Assembly: GCF_001956985.1 (NCBI RefSeq)
Contig: NZ_CP019082.1
Location: 3,906,001-3,970,000 of the forward strand
Source of the DNA: Paludisphaera borealis
Lineage (GTDB): Bacteria > Planctomycetota > Planctomycetia > Isosphaerales > Isosphaeraceae
Direction of reading: 5' to 3'
DNA length: 64,000 nt
The notes below the pieces were generated by a model that worked only from the letters and a program-made list of their open reading frames with translations, did no database searches and was not told where the DNA came from. Below, piece after piece: positions 8,427 through 16,863 of the stretch (within the stretch, counting starts at the first letter, position 1; the number at the start of each line of letters is the position of its first letter). The translations under genes and the position numbers were made by a program.

Positions 8427-9305
8427 ATGAACGCTCCGACTCTGATCGCCCTGCTCAACGTGTCGGCCCTCGTGACGATCATGTTGTCGATGGGGTTGCG
8501 GGTGGACTTCAAGGACGTACTGGCCTCGGCCCGGCCGGCGCGATTGCTCGCGTCGGGCCTGCTCGCCAACTACGTGCTGGCGCCGGCGGTCACGCTCGGG
8601 TTGCTGTACGTCTTCCGGCCCGCCCCGATGGTCTCGGCGGGGTTCCTCATCCTCGCCGTCTGCCCCGGGGCCCCGGTCGGACCACCGATCACCGCCGTCG
8701 CCAAGGGGGACGTTCCCCGGGCGGTCGGGATGATGTTGATCCTGGCGGGGCTCTCGACGATCGCCTCGCCGGCCCTGCTCAGCGTGCTACTGCCTCGCGT
8801 GGCGCCAGGGAGCGCCTTGCGCATCGACTATCCGGCGATCGTCCGGATCTTGCTGGTCACTCAATTGCTTCCCCTGACGGTGGGTCTGGGCGTTCGCCGC
8901 GCGGCGCCGGCGTTGGTCCGTCGCATCGACAAACCGGTCGGCCTGCTCGCGAACGCCTTGCTCCTCGCCCTGGTCGTCGTGATCGTGGCCGCGCAGTACG
9001 AAACCCTGGCGGCGATCCGGCTCAGGGGGTGGATGGGGATGGGCCTCCTCCTGCTGGCCAGTCTCGGCGTCGGCTGGCTCTGCGGGGGACGCGACCTCGC
9101 GACCCGGAAGGCCCTAGCCGTGACCACGGCGACGCGCAACGCCGCCGTGGGTCTGGTGATCGCCACGACCAATTTCGGGGGGACGCCAGCCGTCACCGCC
9201 GTGGTCGCTTACGGCCTTGTTTCCATCGTCGGCGCGCTGGGCTGCGCTCTGCTGCTAGGCAAGTTCGCCGCCGTCGAACCGAAAAACGCCCACGCTCAGT
9301 CGTAG
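8427..9305 (+). CDS. Bile acid:sodium symporter (BASS) family transporter
   Basis: 292 residues, almost wholly hydrophobic, with about nine membrane segments, starting at the ATG at 8427 rather than the longer frame from 8352, whose extra residues are polar and unlike a leader. Features of the BASS/NTCP fold include LVDFKDVL-like and AVCPGAPVGPPITAVAKGD segments and ALAVTTATRNAAVGLVIAT, which corresponds to the conserved sodium-binding crossover region. Family members carry bile acids, pyruvate, pantothenate or other organic anions with sodium. The stop codon (9303-9305) is in the same frame as, and directly abuts, the truncated GH13 sequence, so this end of the gene is a rearrangement junction. 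Confidence 0.88.
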   Translation: MNAPTLIALLNVSALVTIMLSMGLRVDFKDVLASARPARLLASGLLANYVLAPAVTLGLLYVFRPAPMVSAGFLILAVCPGAPVGPPITAVAKGDVPRAVGMMLILAGLSTIASPALLSVLLPRVAPGSALRIDYPAIVRILLVTQLLPLTVGLGVRRAAPALVRRIDKPVGLLANALLLALVVVIVAAQYETLAAIRLRGWMGMGLLLLASLGVGWLCGGRDLATRKALAVTTATRNAAVGLVIATTNFGGTPAVTAVVAYGLVSIVGALGCALLLGKFAAVEPKNAHAQS

Positions 9306-10241
9306 CGAGACAGCTGGCCCGCCACACTCCAGCTCAACTACGGCGAGCCGGCCACGCAGGACGCGATGATCGGCGAACTCTTGAGGATCGCGGAGCGATG
9401 CGACGGCGTGCGCTGCGACATGGCCATGCTGGTCTTGCCCGACGTCTTCGAGCGGACCTGGGGCGTCGCGTCTCAGCCGTTCTGGCCGAAGGCGACCCAG
9501 CGCGTGCGGGAGCAAGCCCCCGACTTCCGGTTCATGGCCGAGGTGTACTGGGACCTCGAATCGACATTGCAGCAACAGGGATTCGATTACACCTACGACA
9601 AGCGACTGTACGACCGGTTGCGCGACCGCCACGCCAGGCCGGTCCGCGAGCATTTCTGGGCGGGCCTGGATTACCAGGACAAGCTGGCGCGGTTTCTGGA
9701 GAACCACGACGAACCGCGAGCCGCCGCGACGTTCCCACCCGAAGTTCACAAGCCCTCCGTCGTCACGTATCTCTCTCCGGGGCTCCGCTTCTTTCAACAC
9801 GGCCAGTTTCAGGGCCGGAAGGCGCGCGTTTCTCCTCATCTCGTTCGAGAACCGGATGAACCGGTCGACCAGGACCTGAAGCGGTTCTACGACCAACTCC
9901 TGACCGTTCTGCGCGTCCCCGTCGTCCGGAACGGGCAGTGGCGGTTGCTGGAATGCGCAGCCGCCTGGGAAGGGAACTGGACCAACGATTGCTTCATCGC
10001 GTTCGCCTGGCAAGGCCCGGACGGTGAGCGGAGGCTGGTCGTGGTCAATTACGCCGACAACCAAAGCCAGTGCTACGTCCGGCACCCCTTCGCGGACCTC
10101 GGCGGTCGAACGTGGCGGTTGCAGGACCGTCTCGGCGAGGCGGTCTTCGACCGGAACGGCGACGGCCTGCAAGCCCAGGGGCTATTTCTGGATCTCGATC
10201 GATGGGGTTATCATGTCTTTGACATCACGTCGACACACTGA
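9306..10241 (+). pseudogene. 5'-truncated GH13 alpha-amylase/trehalose-synthase-like gene
   Basis: An open frame of about 310 codons whose homology starts immediately after the transporter stop (LQLNYGEPATQDAMIGELL) before any start codon; the first ATG is at 9366. It retains GH13 region II (DGVRCDMAM, nucleophile Asp), region III (FMAEVYWD, acid/base Glu) and region IV (FLENHDEPR), plus the C-terminal beta domain ending at WGYHVFDI. The N-terminal half of the (beta/alpha)8 barrel, including region I (the DxxxNH motif), is missing. Without it the barrel cannot close, so activity is unlikely. The frame is otherwise intact, which suggests a recent deletion or some retained use. It is in frame with the transporter stop. 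Confidence 0.8.
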
Positions 10242-10258
10242 AGTGGGGCGGGACCAGT

Positions 10259-11047
10259 ATGCACTCCGGTGGACCGTTCGATCTTCTCCCGATCTGGGGC
10301 GTCTTCTCGGCCACCGTCGCCGTCGTCGTTCTCTCGATCGAGGGGGGATTCCGGCTGGGGCGGTATCGGCGTCGGTATTCCGAGTCGGAGGATCGGCCCC
10401 CCGTCGGCGAGATGGTGGCGGCCACGCTCGGCTTGCTCGCGTTCTTCCTCGCGTTCACGTTCGGGCTGGCCTCCTCGCGGTTCGACGTCCGAAGGGACCT
10501 GGTCATCGACGAGGCCAACGCGATCGGCACGACCTATCTGCGCGCGGCGCTGCTTCCCGAGCCCCATCGGACGGAGGTCCGGTCCCTTCTCCGTGAATAC
10601 GCGGACGTTCGCCTGGCGGCCGTCCAGCCGGGGAAGCTCAGCCAGAGCATCGGCCGATCCGTGGAGTTGCACGCCCGGCTCTGGGCTCATGCGATCGACG
10701 TCGGCGAGAAAAACCCCAATTCGATCGTCGTGGGCCTCTTCATCGGGTCGCTGAATGAAGTCATCGACCTTCATACCAAACGGCTCTCCCTCGGGGTGCG
10801 GAACCGCATTCCCGGAGCCATCTGGGCGACGCTGTATCTCGTGACGATCCTCGGCACGTCCGTGCTCGGTTACCATACCGGTCTGACCGGCTCAGGCAGG
10901 TCGCTGGCGATGCTCGCGCTCGTCCTCGCGTTCTCGGCGGTCATGACGCTCGTCGTCGATCTCGACCGTCCCCAAGAAGGCCTGCTTCAAGTGAGTCATC
11001 AAGCCCTGATCGAGCTCCGCGATTCGTTCAAGGCGACAGATCCATGA
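10259..11047 (+). CDS. Bestrophin-like (DUF4239) membrane protein
   Basis: 262 residues with four predicted membrane segments arranged as two pairs: residues about 10-28 and 50-70 at the start, and 185-205 and 212-230 near the end. Between them is a helical loop with SSRFDVRRDLVIDEANAIG and YLRAALLP, the signature of the DUF4239/bestrophin-like family (PF14023). The function is unproven; relation to bestrophin anion channels is structural. The start follows the GH13 remnant by 17 bases, so it may be read from the same transcript. Confidence 0.8.
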   Translation: MHSGGPFDLLPIWGVFSATVAVVVLSIEGGFRLGRYRRRYSESEDRPPVGEMVAATLGLLAFFLAFTFGLASSRFDVRRDLVIDEANAIGTTYLRAALLPEPHRTEVRSLLREYADVRLAAVQPGKLSQSIGRSVELHARLWAHAIDVGEKNPNSIVVGLFIGSLNEVIDLHTKRLSLGVRNRIPGAIWATLYLVTILGTSVLGYHTGLTGSGRSLAMLALVLAFSAVMTLVVDLDRPQEGLLQVSHQALIELRDSFKATDP

Positions 11048-11272
11048 ACCGAGGTTGGCCCTCATGGAAGCCGACTCGCGAGCGAACTCCAGGGGCATCA
11101 TCTCGATCCAAGCCTCGCACGGGGTGGACTCCGAAGGCGCCCGGGGCTTGACCGCGCCGGCGGGGGCTTGTCCAATGTGGGCCGTGCTCCCCAAATAAGG
11201 GGGAGGGCTGCGACGCGTCCCCTCATGGGAGTTGCGTTCATCCGGGAACCACGCGAGGCGTACATCAGAGCC

Positions 11273-12796
11273 ATGAAATCACGAGCACGTTTCGGCCTCG
11301 CGGCGATTCTCATCGCATCGGTCTTCGCCCCCCTCGACAACGCCCGGGCGGCGGACGGTTACACGCCCTTCGAGGGCGAGAAGTCATCCTGGCGCGACGG
11401 GTTCGATCGTTACGACTTCGTGATGGACGAGGCCAGCCTGACCGTCGCGCCCTTCAAGAGGCCCGAGGGTGAGGGTTTCGGCGTCGGCGGCCCGGCCAAG
11501 GGCCAGCGCCGTTGCGTCGTGATCGTCCCGAAGCAGCCCGCGCCCGGCCTGCCGTGGTCGTGGCGGGGCCAGTACTGGGACCATGAGCCCCAGACCGAGG
11601 TCGAGCTGCTCCGGCGCGGGTTCCACGTCGTCTACGTCACGCCCGACCCGGGGAAGCACTGGGAGGCCTGGTACGCCTATCTCACCGAGAAGCACGGCCT
11701 GGCGAAGAAGCCGGCGTTCGTCGGCATGAGCAAGGGGGGCGTCAACGCCTACGATTGGGCCGCGAGCCACCCGGACAAGGTCTCCTGCATCTACGCCGAC
11801 AACCCCGCGATCCACCCGGAGGCGTTCGCCAGGCTCGGCGAGTTGGCGAAGCACGACGTCGCGCTGCTCAACATCTGCGGCAGCCAGGATTTCCTGCTGG
11901 AACGGCACACTCTAGCCATCGAGGCCCGTTACCACCAGCTTGGCGGCCTGATCACCGTGATGATCAAGGAGGGGCCGGCCCACCACCCCCACAGCCTGCG
12001 CGACGCCAAGCCGATCGCCAATTGGATCGTCGAGCACGTCGGACCGGCCGGCGAGCGGCCCGACTTCGCCGACGCGGACTTCGTGAAATCGTACTACTAC
12101 AGCCTGGATGGCACCTACCGCCGGCTTGACGCCGAGAACACCTACGCGGTCTGCCGCGGCCCCGGGTTCGTGCCGTGCCACGACCGCTACGACGCCAGGG
12201 CCGAGGGGGCGTGGGGTCTGACCGGCATGGCGGTGATCGCGCCCAAGGCCGCCGCGCCGGGCAAGCCCTGGGTGTTCCGGGCCGATGCGATCGCCCGCGA
12301 CGCCGCGGTCGACCAGGCCCTGCTGGCCGAGGGCTTCCACATCGTCGCCGCGCCGATCGTCGCACAGGCCGGGCCGGTGCGGGAGCAGTGGGACGCGCTT
12401 TACAAGCGGCTCGTCGACCACGGCTTCTCGACAAGGCCCGTGATGGAAGGCGCCGGGACGGCGGCCGGCGAGGCCTACGCCTGGGCCGTCGACAACCCGG
12501 AGAAAGTCTCCTGCGTCTACGGCGAGAACCCGGCCCTCCGCAGCCTCATGGCGAAGCAGCCGCCGCTCGACCACCTGAACGCCCTCGCCAAGGCCGGCGT
12601 GCCCCTCATCCACGCCTGCGGCAGCCTCGACCCCTGGCTCGAAGGCGAGACCCGCGTCGCCGAGAAACGCTACAAGGAACTCGGCGGCAAGATGACCGTG
12701 TTCGTCGACGAGGGCAGAGGCCACCTCCCGACCGCCCCGAAAGACCCGAATCCCGTCGTCGAACTCATCCTCGCCGCTCAGAAACCCACGCGTTGA
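11273..12796 (+). CDS. Exported tandem alpha/beta-hydrolase with a degenerate second domain
   Basis: 507 residues from the ATG at 11273, which gives a clean signal peptide (RARFGLAAILIASVFA, cleavage near ARA-AD). Two repeats of one alpha/beta-hydrolase fold follow, roughly residues 35-270 and 280-505. Domain 1 has the nucleophile elbow GMSKGG with Ser153 and a late His in EGPAHHPHS. Domain 2 aligns along its length (HPDKVSCIYADNPAIH matches NPEKVSCVYGENPALR), but the elbow reads GAGTAAG, so Gly395 stands where Ser should be; its late His (EGRGHLP) remains. The first domain is probably an active esterase or lyase-like hydrolase, and the second a pseudoenzyme. A longer frame begins at 11168 but lacks a leader. 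The substrate is unknown. Confidence 0.85.
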   Translation: MKSRARFGLAAILIASVFAPLDNARAADGYTPFEGEKSSWRDGFDRYDFVMDEASLTVAPFKRPEGEGFGVGGPAKGQRRCVVIVPKQPAPGLPWSWRGQYWDHEPQTEVELLRRGFHVVYVTPDPGKHWEAWYAYLTEKHGLAKKPAFVGMSKGGVNAYDWAASHPDKVSCIYADNPAIHPEAFARLGELAKHDVALLNICGSQDFLLERHTLAIEARYHQLGGLITVMIKEGPAHHPHSLRDAKPIANWIVEHVGPAGERPDFADADFVKSYYYSLDGTYRRLDAENTYAVCRGPGFVPCHDRYDARAEGAWGLTGMAVIAPKAAAPGKPWVFRADAIARDAAVDQALLAEGFHIVAAPIVAQAGPVREQWDALYKRLVDHGFSTRPVMEGAGTAAGEAYAWAVDNPEKVSCVYGENPALRSLMAKQPPLDHLNALAKAGVPLIHACGSLDPWLEGETRVAEKRYKELGGKMTVFVDEGRGHLPTAPKDPNPVVELILAAQKPTR

Positions 12797-12842
12797 ACGC
12801 GAAGGCGCCCACGCCGAATCCCATTTTTCTGATCGCCTCCCC

Positions 12843-12870
12843 TTGAAATATTCCCATTACGGAATATACT
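12843..12870 (+). promoter_or_regulatory. Promoter with embedded ArsR operator, leaderless layout
   Basis: TTGAAA at 12843-12848 and TATACT at 12865-12870, spaced by 16 bases, form a good sigma-70 promoter. Between and overlapping them is the inverted repeat ATATTCC-N6-GGAATAT (12848-12867), the expected size and place for an ArsR-family operator. The ATG is only six bases after the -10 box, so transcription probably starts at or beside the start codon, and no ribosome-binding site precedes the gene. This suggests autorepression of a leaderless message. Seen in the sequence; binding not shown. Confidence 0.75.
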
Positions 12871-12876
12871 CCCCGC

Positions 12877-13242
12877 ATGGCACGAGCACCGACCACCACG
12901 GACGCCTTCAACGCGGTCGCCGAGCCGCGTCGTCGACAGATCATCGACCTGCTCGCCGGGGGCGAGAGGCCGGTGAACGACGTGGTCGCGGCGCTCGGCC
13001 TGGCGCAGCCGCAGGTCTCCAAGCACCTGAAGGTGCTGAGGGAGGTGGGGCTCGTCAGCGTGCGAGGCGCCGGGCAGCAGAGGCTCTACAAATTGGAAGC
13101 CGATCGCCTCAAGGCCATTTACGACTGGGTCCGGACCTTCGAGCCGTTCTGGGATCACCAGCTCGACCGTATCAAGGAGCGCGCCGAGCGCCTGGCGAGA
13201 GAGCGATCCGCGGGGCGGGACAATTCGATTAAGGAGGATTGA
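12877..13242 (+). CDS. ArsR/SmtB-family winged-helix repressor
   Basis: 121 residues. Winged helix with FNAVAEPRRRQIIDLLAGG, recognition helix region AQPQVSKHLKVLREVGLV and wing GAGQQRLYKLEAD, the metal-independent ArsR subgroup that commonly sits upstream of SRPBCC (AHSA1-like) genes. No Cys metal-binding motif is present, so metal sensing is unlikely. The C-terminal WVRTFEPFWDHQLDRIKE is typical of that subgroup. It heads a cassette of SRPBCC, DinB and probably DUF899 genes and likely represses its own promoter through the overlapping inverted repeat. The start is at the only suitable ATG and has no ribosome-binding site. Confidence 0.92.
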   Translation: MARAPTTTDAFNAVAEPRRRQIIDLLAGGERPVNDVVAALGLAQPQVSKHLKVLREVGLVSVRGAGQQRLYKLEADRLKAIYDWVRTFEPFWDHQLDRIKERAERLARERSAGRDNSIKED

Positions 13243-13244
13243 GC

Positions 13245-13721
13245 ATGTCGATGACGGGCGTCGAGCAAGAAATCCAGGTCATCAGCATCACCCGGGAGAT
13301 CGAGATCGCCGCGCCGATCGAGATCGCGTTCGAGGCGATGCTCGAAGAGATCGGCCCGGGGGGCGAGATGCCCGGCGGCAAGCCGTTCCCCATGGTGGTC
13401 GAGCCGTGGCCGGGGGGGCGATGGTACCGCGACCTCGGCGACAACGCCGGCCATCTCTGGGGGCACGTGCAGGTCATCAAGCCGCCCACGCTCCTTGAGC
13501 TGTACGGGCCGATGTTCATGTCGTTCCCGGGCGTCAACCACATTCAGTACCGGCTGACGGCCGACGCCGACTCGGGAGGCACGCGGCTCAAGTTCACGCA
13601 CAAGGCGATGGGGCCGATCCCCGACGAGATCCGCGAGGGCGTCGGGCACGGGTGGGATTACGGCCTCAATCGGATCGCCGGGATCGCCGCGCGACTCAAG
13701 GCCGAGCGGGGGGCGAAGTGA
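13245..13721 (+). CDS. SRPBCC (START/AHSA1-like) ligand-binding protein
   Basis: 158 residues from the ATG at 13245, preceded by AAGGAGG at 13231-13237. The fold is the helix-grip SRPBCC barrel: ITREIEIAAPIEIAFEAML at the start, then GGRWYRDLGD, a beta-rich middle and a long C-terminal helix. In ArsR-SRPBCC pairs the protein binds a small hydrophobic ligand; which one is not known. The stop shares a base with the DinB start (TGATG), indicating tight coupling. No signal peptide. Confidence 0.85.
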   Translation: MSMTGVEQEIQVISITREIEIAAPIEIAFEAMLEEIGPGGEMPGGKPFPMVVEPWPGGRWYRDLGDNAGHLWGHVQVIKPPTLLELYGPMFMSFPGVNHIQYRLTADADSGGTRLKFTHKAMGPIPDEIREGVGHGWDYGLNRIAGIAARLKAERGAK

Positions 13722-14215
13722 TGAAAGCGATCGACACGATCCGCTGGGCGCTCAGGATGACCGACGAATCGACGACCCGGCTCGTCGAGGACATGCGCGA
13801 CCATCCCACGACCCAGCCGACCTCGAAGGGGGGCAACCACGCCCTCTGGGTGCTCGGCCATCTCGCCGTGATCGAGGGGATGATCCCGCACACCGTGTTC
13901 GGCGAGCCGAACCCGGTCCAGCACTGGTGGCCGCTGTTCGGCACCGGCTCGAAGCCGACGGACGACGCGGGCGCGTACCCGCCGTTCGAGGAGGTCCTCG
14001 CGACCTATCGCGAGCTCCGGGCGAAGAACCTCGCGCGGCTTGAAGAGATCGGCGAGGCGGGCCTGGAACGGGCCCCGAAGGTCATCCCGCCCGGCTTCGA
14101 GGAGGGGATGAAGACGGTCGGGAGGACCTTCCACCTGATCGCCTTACACCAGATGTTCCATCTCGGCCAGGTCGCCGACGCCCGCCGCGCCGCCGGCAAG
14201 GAACCGTTCATGTGA
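13721..14215 (+). CDS. DinB-family four-helix metalloprotein
   Basis: 164 residues from the ATG at 13721, overlapping the preceding stop by one base. The DinB fold is shown by its four-helix pattern and three putative metal-binding histidines, one in LGHLAVIEG and two in ALHQMFHLGQ. Members act as thiol-dependent transferases (for example on bacillithiol or mycothiol) or are uncharacterised. In this cassette it likely takes part in handling reactive small molecules. A large inverted repeat follows the stop. Confidence 0.88.
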   Translation: MKAIDTIRWALRMTDESTTRLVEDMRDHPTTQPTSKGGNHALWVLGHLAVIEGMIPHTVFGEPNPVQHWWPLFGTGSKPTDDAGAYPPFEEVLATYRELRAKNLARLEEIGEAGLERAPKVIPPGFEEGMKTVGRTFHLIALHQMFHLGQVADARRAAGKEPFM

Positions 14216-14260
14216 ACCGGCGCGTTCGCCGTCGAGTCGCGGGCGAGCCGAGGCCGGATT

Positions 14261-14395
14261 CCCTTCTCCCCTTGCGGGAGAAGGTGCCGCGCAGCGGCGG
14301 ATGAGGGGTGTTCGAGTGCTGCGGCGTTGAGCCAATCCCTACGACGACCACCCCTCATCCGGCCTTCGGCTGACTTCTCCCGCAAGGGGAGAAGG
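14261..14395. repeat. Large inverted-repeat element, copy A
   Basis: The left arm (14261-14310) starts CCCTTCTCCCCTTGCGGGAG and contains GGATGAGGGGTG; the right arm (about 14348-14395) contains CACCCCTCATCC and CTTCTCCCGCAAGGGGAGAA. The outer 22 bases of the arms are perfect inverted complements, and each outer arm is also a small hairpin. It lies between DinB and DUF899. Related elements sit at 45152-45310, 53124-53232 and, as a half element, 56387-56425. Confidence 0.8.
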
Positions 14396-14477
14396 CATAC
14401 TCGCAACAGCTCGTTTTGATGGTTCACCACCAGCAGCACGTCTCTTGACTTCCAGTCCAAGATCGAAGGAGGATCGC

Positions 14478-15248
14478 ATGGCCGATCATGCCGTCGTCTC
14501 GCGCGAGGAATGGGTTCCTGCGCGGAAGGAGCTGCTTGAGAAGGAGAAGCACCTGACCCGGCTCCGCGACGAACTGAGCCGTCGTCGCCGCGAGTTGCCC
14601 TGGGTCAAGGTCGAGACGCCTTACGTCTTCGACGGGCCCAAGGGCAAGGAGACGCTCGCCGACCTGTTCGCGGGCCGCAGTCAGCTGATCGTGCATCATT
14701 TCATGTTCAGCCCCGATTGGGAGGAAGGGTGCATCGGCTGCTCGTTCCATTCCGACCACGTCGACGGCGCACTCGTCCATCTTGAGAACCGCGACGTCAG
14801 CTTCGTCCGGGTCTCGCGGGCGCCGCTCGCCAAGATCCAGGCGTTCAACACGCGGATGGGCTGGCGGGCGAAATGGGTGTCGTCGTTCGGGACGAGCTTC
14901 AACCACGACTACCACGTGTCGTTCACCAAGGACGAGGTGGCGAACGGCGAGCCGTCGTACAACTTCGGGACGGGTAAGGCCGCGATCGAGGAGCTGTCCG
15001 GCGTCAGCGTCTTCGCCAAGGACGAGGCCGGCGACGTCTTCCACACCTATTCGAGCTTCGCCCGCGGCGACGAAGGAGCGCTCGGTACGTACTTCTATCT
15101 CGATCTCACGCCCAAGGGGCGCAACGAGACGGGCCCCTATCACAACCTGATGGACTGGGCCCGGCACCACGACAGGTACGGCGAGGACCTCGTCGACGTG
15201 ATGGGTCTTTATCGGACCGGCAAGCTTTCCTACGAGGCCCGCACGTGA
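14478..15248 (+). CDS. DUF899 thioredoxin-like family protein
   Basis: 256 residues from the ATG at 14478, with AAGGAGG at 14467-14473. DUF899 signatures are clear: [19 protein letters not shown] at the start, [12 protein letters not shown], then a thioredoxin-like core with [16 protein letters not shown] carrying a CxxC, and the end [10 protein letters not shown]. Members are predicted thiol-disulfide-type proteins of unknown substrate and often accompany ArsR-SRPBCC-DinB genes. The GTG start of the next gene overlaps its stop. Confidence 0.9.
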   Translation: MADHAVVSREEWVPARKELLEKEKHLTRLRDELSRRRRELPWVKVETPYVFDGPKGKETLADLFAGRSQLIVHHFMFSPDWEEGCIGCSFHSDHVDGALVHLENRDVSFVRVSRAPLAKIQAFNTRMGWRAKWVSSFGTSFNHDYHVSFTKDEVANGEPSYNFGTGKAAIEELSGVSVFAKDEAGDVFHTYSSFARGDEGALGTYFYLDLTPKGRNETGPYHNLMDWARHHDRYGEDLVDVMGLYRTGKLSYEART

Positions 15249-15508
15249 GCACCGGCCCTTGCTGCAAGTCGACCAGCCGCCGATCCTACCTCGGGATCGG
15301 CGGCTGGCTGATCCCGGGCGCCGTCCTGGCGCTGTTGCCGAAGTGCCCCGCGTGCGTGGCCGCCTACGTCGCGGTCGGGACCGGCCTCGCGCTCTCGACC
15401 TCGACCGCCGCACACCTGCGGACGACGCTCATCGTCCTGTGCGTCGCATCGCTGATCTACGCGTCGGCCCGACGGTTCGGCCCCTGGTTTCACGCCGGCT
15501 CGGCTTGA
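15245..15508 (+). CDS. Small Cys-rich two-helix membrane protein
   Basis: 87 residues starting from GTG at 15245, overlapping the DUF899 stop (GTGA), so translation is coupled. It has CC at residues 6-7, a first membrane segment with [16 protein letters not shown], and a second ([18 protein letters not shown]). The CC plus CPAC spacing recalls small MerC/MerT-like transport proteins, but the similarity is only by pattern. Its last 19 bases overlap the converging MFS gene. It probably works with DUF899; a thiol or metal role is inference. Confidence 0.7.
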   Translation: MSTGPCCKSTSRRSYLGIGGWLIPGAVLALLPKCPACVAAYVAVGTGLALSTSTAAHLRTTLIVLCVASLIYASARRFGPWFHAGSA

Positions 15509-16782
15509 TCCTCGACGTGGACGGGCCGCCGCAAGACGAGGCTGAGGAGCACGGCGGCGACGAGCAAAACGCCGGAGAGGTAGAAGGCGGCGTCGAGGCT
15601 GCCGGTGGCGTCTTTGATGTAGCCGGCGAGCTGGGGGACGAAGAAGGCGATCCCCCAGCCGAGGAAGACGAAGCCGTAGTTGAAGCCCATGTTCTTGGGG
15701 CCGAAGAAGTCGGCGGTGAACGCGGGCATCAGCGCGAGCGCGCCGCCGTACTGCCAGTAAGCCACGCCGACGGCCAGGAACAAGAGCGGCACGCTCCCCA
15801 AGGCGATGATCGTCGGCATCAGGAACAGGCAGATCGCCGAGATCACGCCGTTGACGAGGTACGCGTTGGACCGGCCGATCCGGTCCGAGTAGAAGCCGGT
15901 GCCGACCCGTCCGGTCGCGTTCACGAGCCCGCCGAACGAGGCCAGAATCCAGGCGTTGGCGGCGAAGAAGGCGATGCTGCCCGCCGTCGTGTTGAGCAGC
16001 GGCGCGGCGTTCGCGATCACCAGCAGACCCGACTGCGCCGAGCCGATGAACAGGAAGACCAGGCCGTAGAACTGCCAGGTCCTCAACATCTCGGGCGCCG
16101 ACCAGTCGACCGCCGTCAGCTTGGTCGAGGCCGCCACGTCCGAGGCGGGAGGGACGTAGTCGGCGGGCGGGAAGACGAGCAGCCGCGCGGCCGCCACGAC
16201 CACCACGGCGAACAGGATTCCCAGCCCGATGAAGCTCCCCGAAAGCCCGTACGAGGCGATCAGGCTCTTGGCCAACGGCGCGATGTAGATCGCCGCCGCT
16301 CCATAGCCGCCGACGACCAGGCCCACGACCAGCCCGCGCCGGTGCGGGCCGAACCACTTCACCGCCGCCGGGGTCGTCGCGGCGTAGCCGAACCCCATGC
16401 CGATCCCCCCCAGCACGCCGAACCCGAGCAGCAGCCCGACGTACGACTTCATCAGCCCCGCCAGGATGCAGCCGGAGGCCAGGAACAGGCCGCCGAGCGT
16501 CGCGCCGAACCTCGGCCCATAGCGGTCCTGAATCCGGCCGCCGGGGATCATCATCAGGGCGAAGATCATCCCGCACGCCGCGTAAGCCCAGGTCGCCTGC
16601 GCGTCGGTCAGGTACGTCCACCCCGCGTTCACCCCCGACATCGCCGAGCCCGGCGGATGCTCGGCGTTCCCGACCAGATTCGCCTTCCACACGCTCCACG
16701 CATAAAGGATGCCCAGGCAAAGGTTGACCGCCGTCCCGGCGAACGTCACCTCCCAAGCCCGCGCCTTCAAATCGCGCCCCAT
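15490..16782 (-). CDS. MFS transporter of the OFA (oxalate/formate antiporter-like) family
   Basis: 430 residues with twelve membrane segments. The OFA features are GILYAWSVW in helix 1, [11 protein letters not shown] in loop 2-3, [15 protein letters not shown] in helix 5 and [14 protein letters not shown] in loop 8-9. Characterised members exchange oxalate and formate or carry other carboxylates; the substrate here is unknown. It converges with the small membrane protein gene and is followed by the NmrA-like gene on the same strand after 81 bases. Confidence 0.88.
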   Translation of the reverse strand: MGRDLKARAWEVTFAGTAVNLCLGILYAWSVWKANLVGNAEHPPGSAMSGVNAGWTYLTDAQATWAYAACGMIFALMMIPGGRIQDRYGPRFGATLGGLFLASGCILAGLMKSYVGLLLGFGVLGGIGMGFGYAATTPAAVKWFGPHRRGLVVGLVVGGYGAAAIYIAPLAKSLIASYGLSGSFIGLGILFAVVVVAAARLLVFPPADYVPPASDVAASTKLTAVDWSAPEMLRTWQFYGLVFLFIGSAQSGLLVIANAAPLLNTTAGSIAFFAANAWILASFGGLVNATGRVGTGFYSDRIGRSNAYLVNGVISAICLFLMPTIIALGSVPLLFLAVGVAYWQYGGALALMPAFTADFFGPKNMGFNYGFVFLGWGIAFFVPQLAGYIKDATGSLDAAFYLSGVLLVAAVLLSLVLRRPVHVEDQAEPA

Positions 16783-16863
16783 GCCACGCCCCCCGCGTTG
16801 ACGACCGAAAAGAGGCGCAGCATAGCCGGGCCGGGGAGGTCAATGCAAAGGATCGGCCCGCGA

